DNA of 64,000 nt from Mixophyes australis (Eukaryota > Chordata > Amphibia > Anura > Limnodynastidae), in the NCBI GenBank assembly GCA_036250195.1, contig JAVHZZ010000003.1, positions 344,511,375 to 344,575,374 of the forward strand, read 5' to 3'. The stretch's first letter is position 1, and each line of letters starts with the position of its first letter. A model generated the notes under the pieces. The model worked only from the letters and a program-made list of their open reading frames with translations. It searched no databases and was not told the origin of the DNA. This document shows, piece after piece, positions 1 through 11,499 of the stretch. A program made the translations under genes and the position numbers.

Positions 1-200
1 GTGTGTGTTGGAAATGTAAAATGGGGACGTGTGTGTGTGTGTGTGGTGGAAATGCAAAATGGGGACTGCTGTGTGTGTGCGGTGGAAATGCAAAATGGGG
101 ACTGCTGTGTGTGTGTGTATGTGTGTATGGTGGAAATGCAAAATGGGGACTGCTGTGTGTGTGTGTATGTGTGTATGGTGGAAATGCAAAATGGGGACTG

Positions 201-236
<36 letters not shown>

Positions 237-245
237 ATGCGCGTG
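1..245. repeat. TG-rich minisatellite
   Basis: A unit of roughly 30-55 bp with the core ggtggaaatgcaaaatgggg followed by a (TG)n stretch of variable length is repeated about five times and runs into a pure (TG)n tract near 200-232. Open frames across it arise only from the repeat. Confidence 0.9.
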
Positions 246-633
246 TACCTGTATTCATGTAATATTGGCCTGTTTACACACCAATACTGTGGGGACCTTG
301 GTCATAGTGAGGACAAAAAAATGAGGTCCCCACAAGCCTGAAAATATTAGTGAATGCAGACGACCTTGTTAATATACTCGGCATCAAAATCTGGCATTTC
401 CCCGAAAGACACTTATCATACCAAAAGCGTGTGTGTTTTTTTGACGTGGAGGGGACAGTGTGTGTATGACACCAATGGATGTCAGTGAAACAGCAACGTT
501 CGACCAAGTGCATGCCAGAAGTGAAGCAGTTTTCCCGACCTTTCACACATAATAGGAATAAGAGACGGTCACACATCCTTCTCTTGTCAAGACACAGCCC
601 AGTGCTGGCTCCATCTATAGCCTGGAGACGAGT

Positions 634-1310
634 ATGTCCCTGACCCTTCAGAGGATAGTAGTTTACACACCAGCAATAGCAGCTTTGAAGTACCATCGCA
701 GGGCAGTGGAACAAAGTGAAGGTAAACAGTCAAAGTCTATGAACAACGATTCTCAACTTGATGATAGCGATGTTTTGAACAAAGAAGACCGAAATGATAT
801 TGCAGTATCCGTCCAAACATTTTCCCAAAAGAGTGATGGCAGCAGAAATAACAAAAAGTGGTACTGCCTGTACTGTGAGAAGCCTCTCTCAAAAATAGCC
901 AAGCATATCCAGCATGTTCACAGTAATGAGAATGAAGTAGCCTGTGCCATGAAATTTCCCAAACACTCGAAAGAAAGGTACATGCAATTTGCACATCTTG
1001 GAATAGAGGCAATATTGCTGAGGTAATAATGACAGGAAAGCATTCCAATTCCATGCAAACTTCCAGACACAGAGGTGGTAGCCAAAGGCTTCATGGGCTG
1101 TTCAGCCTGCCAAGGATTGTTTGCAAGAAAATATCTTGTGTCGCCACATGACACGAAATCAGAGTGCACTGGCAGTTACCGCCTCCCAAAAAATACCCTC
1201 CGACTTGTCAAGATCAGCAAACTTTTATTGGCTTGAGAGTGGTAGAATGGCTGAAATCAAAGACAAGAATTTGGAAGAGATGATCGAGACGGTAAGTTGG
1301 AAATTTCGTA
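634..1310 (+). pseudogene. Broken zinc-finger protein gene, transposon-like (possibly Crypton-related)
   Basis: An open stretch at 634-1026 encodes WYCLYCEKPLSKIAKHIQH, a Cys-x2-Cys...His zinc-finger-like motif, followed by KFPKHSKERY. After a frame change the same reading continues as NRGN (about 1012-1023), and then as CSACQGLFARKYL near 1100-1137, with CRHM one frame over. This order (first zinc finger, PK.SKER, RNRGN, second CxxC...RH finger) recalls zinc-finger proteins found in fish and amphibian mobile elements, possibly Crypton-like; that family name is from memory and uncertain. At 1292 a perfect GTAAGT donor follows the reading KNLEEMIE, so the source may have been a spliced gene. 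At least two frameshifts make this copy non-functional. TG minisatellites sharing one core lie on both sides. Confidence 0.5.
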
Positions 1311-1465
1311 TCTGATGGTTCTGACTTTTACCTCAATCATTTACATATCAGTTTCTTTTTAGAACTGGTCCAGCTACAAAGTGAAAAAAGGGGCATTAGG
1401 ACAGGCGCTTCCCTATTTGTCGTGTTCCAGACATAGGTCCTCATGAAAATATTAACAAGCATGTG

Positions 1466-1525
1466 TGTGTTTGTGTGGTGGAAATGTGATGTGGGGACTA
1501 GTGTGTGTGTGTGTGTGTGTGTTTG
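1466..1525. repeat. Second TG-rich block with the same core
   Basis: gtgtggtggaaatg followed by a (TG)n tract repeats the core of the array at the left edge of the window, about 1.2 kb away on the other side of the zinc-finger pseudogene. Confidence 0.75.
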
Positions 1526-1529
1526 GGAA

Positions 1530-3240
1530 GGGGAGGTGTTTATGTGAATGGTACTTATTTAATGCCTGGGCTGCTTGGGGGGGGAACTAGCATCAATATT
1601 TAATACATTGACTAGTGTAATGTCAAATGTGTTTCGGAAGGTTTATTAAATGTAACTACTATTCATTTAGTGTTAGAGATGACTGGGGGAGAAGGAGGCC
1701 TATTTTTTAAATGGGGGCCATACTCCTTTCAACATTGTTTTAGTTCATTGATGTTTAAGGGCAATGGTTTAAGCACAGCTGTCTTAATGTCCCACAATGA
1801 CATCTCAATAGCTATGTACTTTGACTTCATGTTCATTCCAAAACCTTCTTTTTTTCAATTTGATGTTAGAATGTATACTTGTTGTTCAGCTTTACATAAA
1901 GTTGAAAGTACCCATCTCTTTTTCAAAAACTGAGCAACAGCTTTCCAGGATCAAGACAAGCAGAGACAGACACCAGCTGTAGCAACGCTTTAAGGCCAGG
2001 TGGGAGAGAGAAGCATTGTGACAACTATCCAGAATCTAGTGGGTCAGTCCTGATGTTCAAGGGGCTGTCCAGAGCAGGCGGGACTTTATCCCACTGTCCC
2101 TGCAGTCAGAAGGTATGTCCTGCTTCACACTTCTGTTCCTGAAATGAGAGGCATCTGCACCTAACAGTAATTTCTCAAAGAAGAAAACCGCTTGCTCAGC
2201 TTAAACAGTGATATGAAATTACTTTCTCACCATTCACCACACAACTCGTATCATCAGTCTAGTCATAGGCCAGGACCCAGATATTCTAAGGAAAACAAAC
2301 ATCCATGTATCAAGCTACTGTTAGTTTGTTACTAACAGGAGTAGTAAAGATCATTTGTTAGAGCACAAAATTTCTGAAATCCAGTGCAGATCATATATGA
2401 ACAATAGTTCAGCCATTTTGTTATCTTCTTCAATATAGTAAATTAAATTACGTTTTGCTAAAGTGTATTTGAAGCAAGAATGAAACGAATTAAAACTGGA
2501 AAACCACAATAACTCAAAGCCCCGTTTGTAAAAAGTTTTTAAAACTGAATAAAGCTGTGAAATGACTCCAACTTTGGATATTATTCCGATACACCTAATT
2601 TGAGGCCTTCCCAGGTATCTAACATTCTCCAAAGGAGTTCTTCAGTAATCTAGCTTAATAAGGACATGGTAGTCTGAAGATTGGCTTAAAAAAAAAAAGG
2701 GAAGGTCACAGCAGGTGAATCAAGAACAATCCTGGCGCAACGACATACAGAGAAAATTTGACTTACACAAATACATCTAAATTTTAAAGGTCTTGGATAT
2801 TGTACTTTCTGGATTTGAAAGCAAACTGAGGCAGTGAGTGAGTTAAGCAGCAGTTTATAGATGATTAGTCAGCCAATGACATATTTAATAGTCAGTATTA
2901 GAAAATGTTATACTAATTAAATTATTTTAAGATATAAAACTTCAGAATTAGAGAAATTCATGGGAAACAAAAGAAATATACTCTAAGGATATGGCCAACC
3001 AATGAAACGGCAGTTTGCAATCATTTGGTCCTTGTGAAAATAAGCAGTTATTTATTTATTTGCTGTCTCTGTAATGGTGTGGAAGACATGACAAAAAATA
3101 AGTGTACCATGTTTTGAAAGGGTTCCAAAATAAAGTGCTATCAGGATAATGGCTTTAAAAATATCTATTTTGTTACTTTGATATTATTTCTTATGGAGTT
3201 CTTAATTCTCCCAAAGACTGATTAAAACATTCTGAAGCTC
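1530..3240. other. No recognised feature
   Basis: AT-rich sequence with short A tracts (2687-2698) and no convincing exon, domain or repeat family. A cag/gtatgt donor-like site at about 2111 has no supporting reading frame. Confidence 0.5.
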
Positions 3241-3249
3241 AGGCCTTTC

Positions 3250-6200
3250 ATTAGCTTTTGGGAGGCTCTTAGCAAAACATGGCCTTTATGATGTGTGGAG
3301 AGAAGCAGTCCCAAATGAAAGAGACTACACATATTTCTCCTCTGTACATAACACATACACCCGAATTGATCTTATTTTCTACAACAAGTGGGTGCTATAG
3401 ATCACTCAGAGTTCAGATCCTTCCCATGACATGGTCAGACCATGCCCTAGTAGTTTGGGCCTGAAAGTTAGTGATTAAATCCCCTTCCCCACATCCTTGA
3501 TGCCTCTCTGCCTATTTGCTCTCCTCTCTGGAAGCTAAGTTAGCAATTAAAAAGGCTCTTCTTTTTGTGCAAGATAACGATGCAAGATAACAATCCTAAG
3601 GACACCTCCATTTTCATCTATTGGTGCACCCTTAAAGCAATGATCAGCCATCCAGATTGCTTTTAGGCTACGTAAGGCTAATCTCCATCACCAGCAGGGG
3701 ATAGTATCTAAGCGCATACTCTTAAAATCACAGAATAATGAACACCCTAAGTCCCACACTAAGAACACACCAAGTCCCTTAGGTCTGAAATCTCTGATGA
3801 AAACAGAATTGCAAAAACTACTTATGCTGCATACCCTCATAGCACTGTCTAGACTGCGCCTAAAATTTTCTGTGGCAGGATACAGAGCGGGCAGGTTGTT
3901 AGCAAGAAAACGGAGGGGACTGCATACCCATAACCTGATCAAGTCTATTATAGATCCTGAGAGATATAAATGTTTTAATCCTCGAGACAGACATAATTTG
4001 CATAATTTTATGCCGGCCAATACAATTTGAAACATGACACTAATAGACATCAACCGAGTGAGACTGTGAGGATACCGGGTTTAATGTAACCTTCTGCGCT
4101 GCATATCTGTCCTACCCGGTACCTACCCAAGGTTCAAAATCACACAGGCAAATATCCTAAATAAAATAAATAAGTTTAACAAAATGGTAGCACCAAACAG
4201 CAATAAACATATTTAAGTAATAACTTGTAATAAATAACACTACAGTCTGGCACAGACAACATACAGGGTATAATGAAAACACCTCACCAGTATCCTAGTC
4301 ACTCTCAGGGACTGCTGTCTATCCATCCAAGCTTCTCCCCCTCTCTTCTTGAAGGCTACAAGCAAAGGTAGTGGCCCTGAGTCACTGTCGCTCCGCTTTT
4401 GGCGGACACATAGCTCCCCAAGACCTGGAGAGGTAGATCAGGGCAAAAGGCAATACTCCAGGGACCGATTATGCCTTTCCTGTCAGGGGCAGAGATCTAG
4501 ATCTCAATTCCAGCTATCACTCGATAGTGAATACCAGTTTGCTGTCCTCTGAAGCTCTCTTTTAAGCCCAAAAATTGCCTCATCAATAATTTCAGGCCAT
4601 GCCTGATTGGTCCTTTTCTGTGTGTACCTTTTCACAGATAATCATACAAAGGGATAGCAGATGAACCACTTCTGATTTAAATAGGGACATGTATTGTTCT
4701 GTGGCTATACAGCGACTTTGTTTAAACAGGAGAGATCACAATCCAGACACATTTACATTTAAATACACAATGCAGTCCTCTAATTAAACATAGATCTCGT
4801 TTCACCACAGAGACTGATATCTCCTCTTTGTTGGAGGGACTTCCCCTTTCCTCCCCTCTATAGGGAAAGAAGAGTGCATCTTGGTCCCAGGAAGAGACCA
4901 AAACACCAGGCCCGTACAGCTATATATATTCATTTTTTTGTCACTTTTCAGGAGAAATTGGTCCCCTTACTAGAGCAATTCTATAATGCCGGTACTGTAG
5001 AGGGGAACTCCCCAACCAAACTGCTGGGATACCACATAATAGTGCATACAGAGTGCAAAAATTTCAGGCCAATAGCCCTATTAAATTCGGAGGTGAAAAT
5101 CTTTGCAAAGCTTATCACCAATAGGCTTTCTATTATCCCCGAGTTGATAAATCCAGACCAAGTGGGGTTTGTCAAGGGCAAGCAAGCTCCCAAAAATTTA
5201 AGGCGTGCATTTCATTTGATAGAGCAAGTACATCATACCAATGGTACAGTGCTCCTGCTCTCATTAGACATCGAAAAAGCATTTGACAGACTCCACTGGT
5301 CTAATATGGCAAGGGTCCTTGAACAGTTCGGGTTCATGGGAGATTCCCTAAAGGCCATAATAGCACTTTATGCTAGGCCTTCTGCATAAGTGTTTAATGA
5401 TGGGTTCCTCTCTGCCAACCTCCCCATTTCTTATGGTACCTGTCAGGGTTGCCCTCTGTTCCACTCATGTATGTCCTGACGATTGAACCACTAGCTGCTC
5501 GAGTGAGGCTTACACGGCAGTGTGGGGGCGTCGTTTTAGGTAAAGTACCACATAAATTACATTTGTTCGCAGATGAAATCCTGCTGTTCGTTACCGATCC
5601 GGAGACCTCATTCAGCCATCCTTCTATAAACTCAATACTTCTAAAACAGAAGCCCTTCCAATTAACATTCCCCCAGAGCAACCTCAGGGGCTGAAAGATA
5701 AATTCACATATACATGGAAATACACTGATCTTATCAATCTGTGATCTGAATACTTAAATATGAAAGAATTTCTCCCTGCTGATGCAATTACTTTCAGCTT
5801 TGGCGGCTTCATGGATGTACTATGAGGTCTCCTGATTGGGCAGAATCTTGGCATTCAAAATGATGCTCCTCCCGAAACTGGTTTGTTCTACATACTCCCG
5901 TTTCGTCTCCAAGCGAGGCTGATGAATAAAATGACAGCTGTAATGAAGACATATGTGTGGAAGAATAAACCACCACGTACGGCGATGCAGCAAATGACCT
6001 GGGAGAAAATCCATGGGGGGCTGGCCCTTCCCAACCTGTGGAAATACCATGATGCATACTTGTTGTCCCGGATGCGCGACTGGTTTCTTCCGAGGGGGCA
6101 GAAGCCTTGGGAAGACATATAAACTGTGTGTAATCCAGACTTCCCTTTAGTTGATCTACTATTGATACCTAAAGATTGGAGGCCTCTGGCTCACAACCTG

Positions 6201-7361
6201 CCTGCTGTACATAGGGATGCCTTGACAGTGTGGGACCGGCTCTGTGGTGGTAACGACTAAATTTTCCCATCCTACAGCTAATGTATTAATACAGTGGCCA
6301 AACAGATTCCAGACCTCAACCCCTCACTATGGGCTTCTAGATGGATTCTATCCTTGGGCCATCTGCTTGAATCAGGAACACTCTCCTCCTTTGCCCGCTT
6401 AAGTGATCGCTACCATTTACCTAGATATGATTTTTACAAGTATATTCAGTTAAGGCAACGGCTTTCGGTGCTGCTGCTCAAAGGAGTGTCAATAAGACCC
6501 CCTCTAACATTATATTTCTCTAAATTGACAAATAGAGCCAGTATAACCTTCCGATTACACAAGTGAACTTGTCCAAATCAAAGGTCCATTTCCAGTGGGG
6601 GGCAGACCGCCACCTGGAATTTTCCAGAGAGGAGTTGGGACGTATTTTCTGGAATTGCTTTAAAATATCCAGATGTCTCAACCACACAGAAATGTTGGTT
6701 AAGCTTATTAATTGGATATATGTCACCCCTGAGAAATTGCACAAAATGTGGCCCTGCGTGCCCCCATCCTCTTGGCATAACTGTTCGGAAAGAGGGGTAT
6801 TTTCCACATTTTCTGGTCCTGCCCAGCTCTGCAGACCTTATGGGCTGAACTTTTAGGGGATATCTTCTGACACCCTGTTCTTCCCTCCGCGGAGCTGGCT
6901 CTTCTACACCACTACCTACCCTCTACTCCTCAATGGGAAGGGTATGCGATTGGGCATGTTTTTATAGTCACCAGGGCAGCTATTGCCCAACCATCTAAGC
7001 AACTATTACCAATGATGTAGTTAGCAGGTCTATGTAACTAAGGTAGCGAGAGCTCCTCCTCTGGCCTCCAAGCAGATTGATAATGCCTACTCTGTGAATA
7101 CAAGTGTCTTATTACCAGAGTGTTCTAATTTCACATATACTAGTTTAGGAAATCTGAACTGTAATTGTGCAACTGCTATTTTATAAGATGCATCTCAGTA
7201 CTTTCATGTGTGCAAGTATTCTTTTTTTATGACCTACTGTTATTTTCCTTATCCACTATGTCCCTTTCCCCCAACTTAATGTAATTTCCTACCCTTTGTA
7301 CTCCTATATAACAACTTTACAAAATTTAAAAACATTTCAGTAAAAAAAGAAAAAAAAAAAA
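3250..7361 (+). mobile_element. Decayed L1/Tx1-type LINE, ORF2 to 3' end
   Basis: Fragments of a LINE ORF2 appear in the right order in shifting frames. The endonuclease C-terminus (3279-3464) ends in TWSDHALVVW. The linker (3797-3950) has YRAGRLLARKRRG. The reverse transcriptase (4900-5690) has FRPIALLNSEVKIFAKL, DQVGFVKGKQAP, LSLDIEKAFDRLHW, GTCQGCPL and the active-site box as LFADEILLF. The C-terminal part (5820-6120) has WEKIHGGLALPNLW. The element ends in an A-rich tail at 7315-7361. The second catalytic aspartate of the usual FADD/YADD box reads Glu, and many stops and frameshifts are present, so it is dead. Positions 4040-4880 look like a later insertion. Confidence 0.88.
4040..4880. 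other. Probable insertion inside the LINE
   Basis: The LINE linker reading stops near 4030 and the RT-proximal reading (PKTPGP-like) resumes near 4895, but only about 300 nt of coding sequence is expected between them. The intervening sequence has no LINE-like reading. Its class and exact ends could not be determined. Confidence 0.4.
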
Positions 7362-7479
7362 CCACACATTATGAAGTTATACATTTGATTAATACTGTAG
7401 TCAAACGTATTTGGATAAGATGACAGATCATGTGTTAAATGGATGATGGAAATTAAAGAAAATCATACTTACCATTAAT

Positions 7480-8880
7480 TTTTTTCCTTGCAGTACTCCA
7501 TGGCGGCCTTTACAATCAGTTAACTCCTGAATCAGCTGAATAGACATAAAAAAGAAACACCAGAAGGATGTATGACATGATTCCTCATTCACTCTGGTGT
7601 CTGAGAAACTTCCTAAGCTATCCTATTAAAACAAACATAGAACATGGGTAGAAATATTAGGCTGCTATGGAGTGAGTCAAGGAAGAGATACTAAAAAAAG
7701 TTAAGTATAATTCTATTTCCTTTGCTTACTCCATGGCAGTCCTTACAATGGGACATATCAGAGTAGTATACATCAACAGAAAGGGATTAACAACAACACT
7801 GATATTTATTTTGCCCACGGAAACTGAACATCGGCAGACCTTTATAAAAACCATCATCTTTAAGAAACTCCAAAATAAACTGGATACTGGCAGACATGGG
7901 ATTCGTCAACTTCTCTTTGCACCACAAAATGAATATTTTCCAGTTTCTATAATATTACAAGAATTATGTTTTGCTTGAATGTGTCTCAATAGTGACCGCT
8001 CAATCTCCATTCCATCAAAGAGAGGGAGTCTGGATTCAAGTTAATAATTGGTCTCTGATGTAGAAGATCTAATAGTCATAGTAGAAAGCCAAGGTTGCTA
8101 CAAGCCACTGCAAAACATGGGCAACGAGAGCGAAAATAGAAGGATTGCTAAGACTTCCAATGCCTCTTGATGTTTCTCAAAGTGCAGGCAGTGCCAAAAA
8201 AAGGAGGGAACACATTCATGAGCTGGAATTGACAGAACATCAATTCAGAGTGCCTTGTTGTCCTTGTAACAGGTGTAAAATTGCACTACCTTAGCATTCT
8301 GGACTACCTGGCATTCTGAGCTGTTGCCATTAGAATGATGTCAGGAAGACCAAATCTCAAGCAGCTGAAGAGACTTCTTTGCGTAAGGCCAATTCTCCTG
8401 GATGGCTCTAACTCCGGCTGAGGTATTCTGCTATTGTATTGTCATTGTCTGCTACATGAACAGCAGAAAGTGATATCAGACAAAGGTCTCTTGCATGCCA
8501 CCTTGCCCATGGAAATATGCCAATGGCAGAAGAAAACATCACTGAGTAAAGTCCTTATTGAAAATTGTCGCCGAAACTAAATTGTAATGTGTCTTTCCTG
8601 TGACAGACACACTTTGCCTTGTAAAGTATCTATCTGAACTGCCAGGAACTGGTGTTGTTACGAGGGCACAAGATGACTTATGTTGGCAAACAAGCCATGC
8701 TGTTGTAGGAACAAGATCACCTCTGCGGTCATGCTCTTGGCAATGTGTTCTGACTTTTCCATGACAAGAATGTTATCTAAATACAACCACGATTTCTGAC
8801 AGCGGCCATAAGGACTATCAATAATTTGGTGACCCTCCTGGTAGACTTGGAGAGGCTGAATGGAACGCAGGTGAACTGAA
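7480..8880 (-). mobile_element. DIRS-like retrotransposon remnant (RT, RNase H)
   Basis: Read on the minus strand, the RT active-site region SWLYLDNILVMEKSEH lies at about 8790-8740, the RNase H-like stretch ISLSAVHVADNDNTIAEYLS at about 8485-8425, and PLFDGMEIERSLL near 8030-7990. This order fits DIRS-type elements, which carry RT, RNase H and a tyrosine recombinase and no integrase. The usual YLDD box reads YLDN, so the copy is catalytically dead. At 7483-7520 and 7720-7750 a motif around ctccatggc(g/a)g is repeated, perhaps terminal or internal complementary repeats of the same element. Confidence 0.7.
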
Positions 8881-8979
8881 AGTAATATCCCTGGACAAAA
8901 AAGAAAAAAAATCTTAGGAATTAATGATAATGTATTGCAATAGGAATGTGGAAATAATGTCATGCAAGCCTACTGAGGT

Positions 8980-9770
8980 TAGAAAATCCCCCTTTCTTAT
9001 CGCAATTAAAATGGAATTCATTGACTGGATATGCAAGACATTTCTAAATGCAAACTGTTAGTCCTAGACAATGCAGCTCCAGCTACCACACACAGGATGT
9101 GATTCATCAAAGCACGCAAAACTAACGTAGTGTTTCTTTAAAACACACGTAATTCAAGCATACGCACGTCTATATCCAACTACAAGCGGATCTGAAGAAA
9201 TGTCTCTTCTTATACACGGGTGTAGGTACACTCTGCATATACAACACTTGCTATCCCGAGACAGACATAACACACTGCAGGATACGAACAATACATATGT
9301 GCAATTTAAAGTCCCAGTAGAATGCACAGAAAAATAAAGTATTCAATTTTTGTCACCTGTTAACATAATTAAGAAAAATTCACATTTTTTTTTTTCAACA
9401 AATACATTTATCAAGATGTTCTCAATGTGTGTGGTATATAAAATGACTATCCAGTGGATCCTGATTGCAGACACATTTTGTGGCATGTAAATACATCAGT
9501 CATCACTATCACTCGGTACTTACACTAGCCCTGTACAAGTGATAGGAGTGAAAAATCACATACCTGAGAGTTGCCAAGAGCTTGGATCGGACAGATGTGC
9601 ATGCACTCAATCTTGGCACACCCTTACTATATACATTGCCTTCGTTCATTAGCCCTTTCCCTCCGCCGTTCCGCTATGGAAGTGTACTATCCGTTCACAG
9701 GTTAACTGAATGTACTTGCAGTCACTGACATATAGAACTTTTTTGGGCATGTGCAGTACAATTTTAGGTA
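8980..9770. other. No recognised feature
   Basis: AT-rich sequence without a coding pattern or clear repeat; only a short T tract at 9386-9396. Confidence 0.5.
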
Positions 9771-9774
9771 AAAT

Positions 9775-10700
9775 ATGCCACATATTGATGTTCACATCTC
9801 AGACTATCCAAACCCCAACTATGGCACACCAAACAGACTAGTTACCTGCAAAAATGCTCCCAGTAGCACTCTGCAGCGAAGAGGAAATCTCAATCCTATG
9901 CCAATTTTCTCCACTATAAATTCATCCTTTCATCTCACAGTAATGCCCTTTCAATTCCTAAACAAACATACTTCAAATCTCTAACATTCTCTCAGTCTTC
10001 CCACCCACATCACGTCTCTGCCACATTCAACTCATTTCTCTGCCCACCTCCCTTTCACCATGATTTTGCCACCTACTTCAAAGACAAAATCAACACCATT
10101 TGTCAACATATTTCCTCATGCCAAATTCCACATACTCCATCCACCTTCAACTACACATCCCAAGTCACCCACAATTCATTCTCTCCAGTAACTGAAGACG
10201 AAGTTTCTGCACTCATCTCGTCATCTCAACCTACAACCTGTCCCCTCGACCCTATTCCCTCCCAACTTCTCCACTCCCACACTGTATGCCACCTCTAGCT
10301 CATCTATTCAACCTGGCACATTTCAATCCTCCATTCAACATGCAGTACTCTCACCAATTCAAAAGAAGCCGTCTCTAGATACAGCCTCTCTCTCTAACTA
10401 CGGCCCTATTTCTATCCTCCACTTTGTCTCCAAAATATTTGACCGCTTGATGTACAACCGCATATCTCATTTTCACAGCTCTCACGCTAGTCTCAACTCT
10501 CTGCAATCAGGCACCAGCCCCCAACATTCCCCTAAAAGTGTTCTCACAAAAGTGATCGGTGATCTACTTACTGCAAAGTATAAGGGTCATTTCTGCATTC
10601 TCACCATCTTGGACCTCTCTGCTGCATTTGATACTGTTGGTCACCCTCTTCTCCTACACACCTTTACTCCACTGACCTTCATGACAAAGTTCTTGCTCCT
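9775..10700 (+). mobile_element. L2-type LINE remnant (endonuclease end to RT)
   Basis: In shifting frames the sequence reads DFATYFKDKINTICQHIS, then TTCPLDPIPSQLL (10230-10270), KKPSLDTASLSNYGPIS (10365-10415), FDRLMYNRISH (10438-10470), QSGTSPQHSP and LDLSAAFDTVGHPLLL (10610-10655). These are the ordered landmarks of an L2/CR1-type reverse transcriptase. Several frameshifts and stops make it a fossil, and it ends abruptly near 10700. Confidence 0.85.
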
Positions 10701-10839
10701 GGGTGCAATACTTGCAAAAGGTCTCAGGAGTGAGAAAAGATTTCTCTCTTCATCTCGACAAGAGAAAGTCAAGAATGATCTTTGGTGGCGGGACGACTTC
10801 GAAGGCTCCACCACTATTCAAGTCTCAGGATAGAATATT

Positions 10840-11490
10840 ACTCAAAGGTGATAAAGGGAACTTAAAAAGAAATTCTGAAGCCCCTAAAGCACCTTCCCAC
10901 TAAGATTTTTTTTTAGCTTCTTGAACATTCTATGCAAGGGACAAATACAGCAGATGTGGCCAATATCCAAACTAAAATCTCCAGCCTCTCAACTAGGCTA
11001 ACCACTCTTGAGGCAACCATGAAGGCCTTAGACAACTTTTGTCCATAAATAGTCAGGGAACTGTGGATATATGGACCAATATTTTTAATGAGATCCTGGC
11101 AAAGGACCCATCACAGATTTTTTGTGACTGGGTCTACAGAGATCTCCAGCCAAGAAGTCTTCAGAGAGGCATAGAGATACTATTTGTCGCAAAAAGAGCA
11201 GAATGTCAAGAAGCTCGGCAGAATCCACTTCAATGGAAATAGAGTTCAGGTATTTCAGGACCTTTCCTGGCAAACATTAGTGCAAACAGTTGAAGCTGTT
11301 AACAGAAGAATTAAGCAAAAAGAACAAAAAATATGAATGGGGTTTCCCCTTCCACTTAATAGCCACACATGATGGCAAACAAGTAGCATTACCAGTCCTG
11401 GAGAACTCAGAGTCAATCTCCAGTACTGGCTGTCTTTGTTTTCCAACAGTCACCTCAGTAAAAAGCAAAAAAGACATAGGTGCTAATCAT
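10840..11490 (+). mobile_element. L1/Tx1 LINE ORF1 remnant
   Basis: A coiled-coil reading (NIQTKISSLSTRLTTLE, about 10960-11010) is followed by VQVFQDLSWQTLVQTVEAV (11245-11300) and YEWGFPFHLI (11330-11360). This matches the layout of L1 ORF1: coiled coil, RNA-binding domain, and a C-terminal domain whose landmark is the WGFPF motif. Frameshifts are present. No ORF2 follows, so this is an isolated fragment. Confidence 0.72.
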
Positions 11491-11499
11491 CCAATTTCA

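Noticed and set aside
1..341. Overlapping open frames in three frames at the left edge
   Set aside because: They arise from a stop-poor TG minisatellite; composition is only Cys/Val/Trp/Gly repeats.
1900..2116. Possible plus-strand exon ending cagtcagaag/gtatgt
   Set aside because: No consistent reading frame or acceptor.
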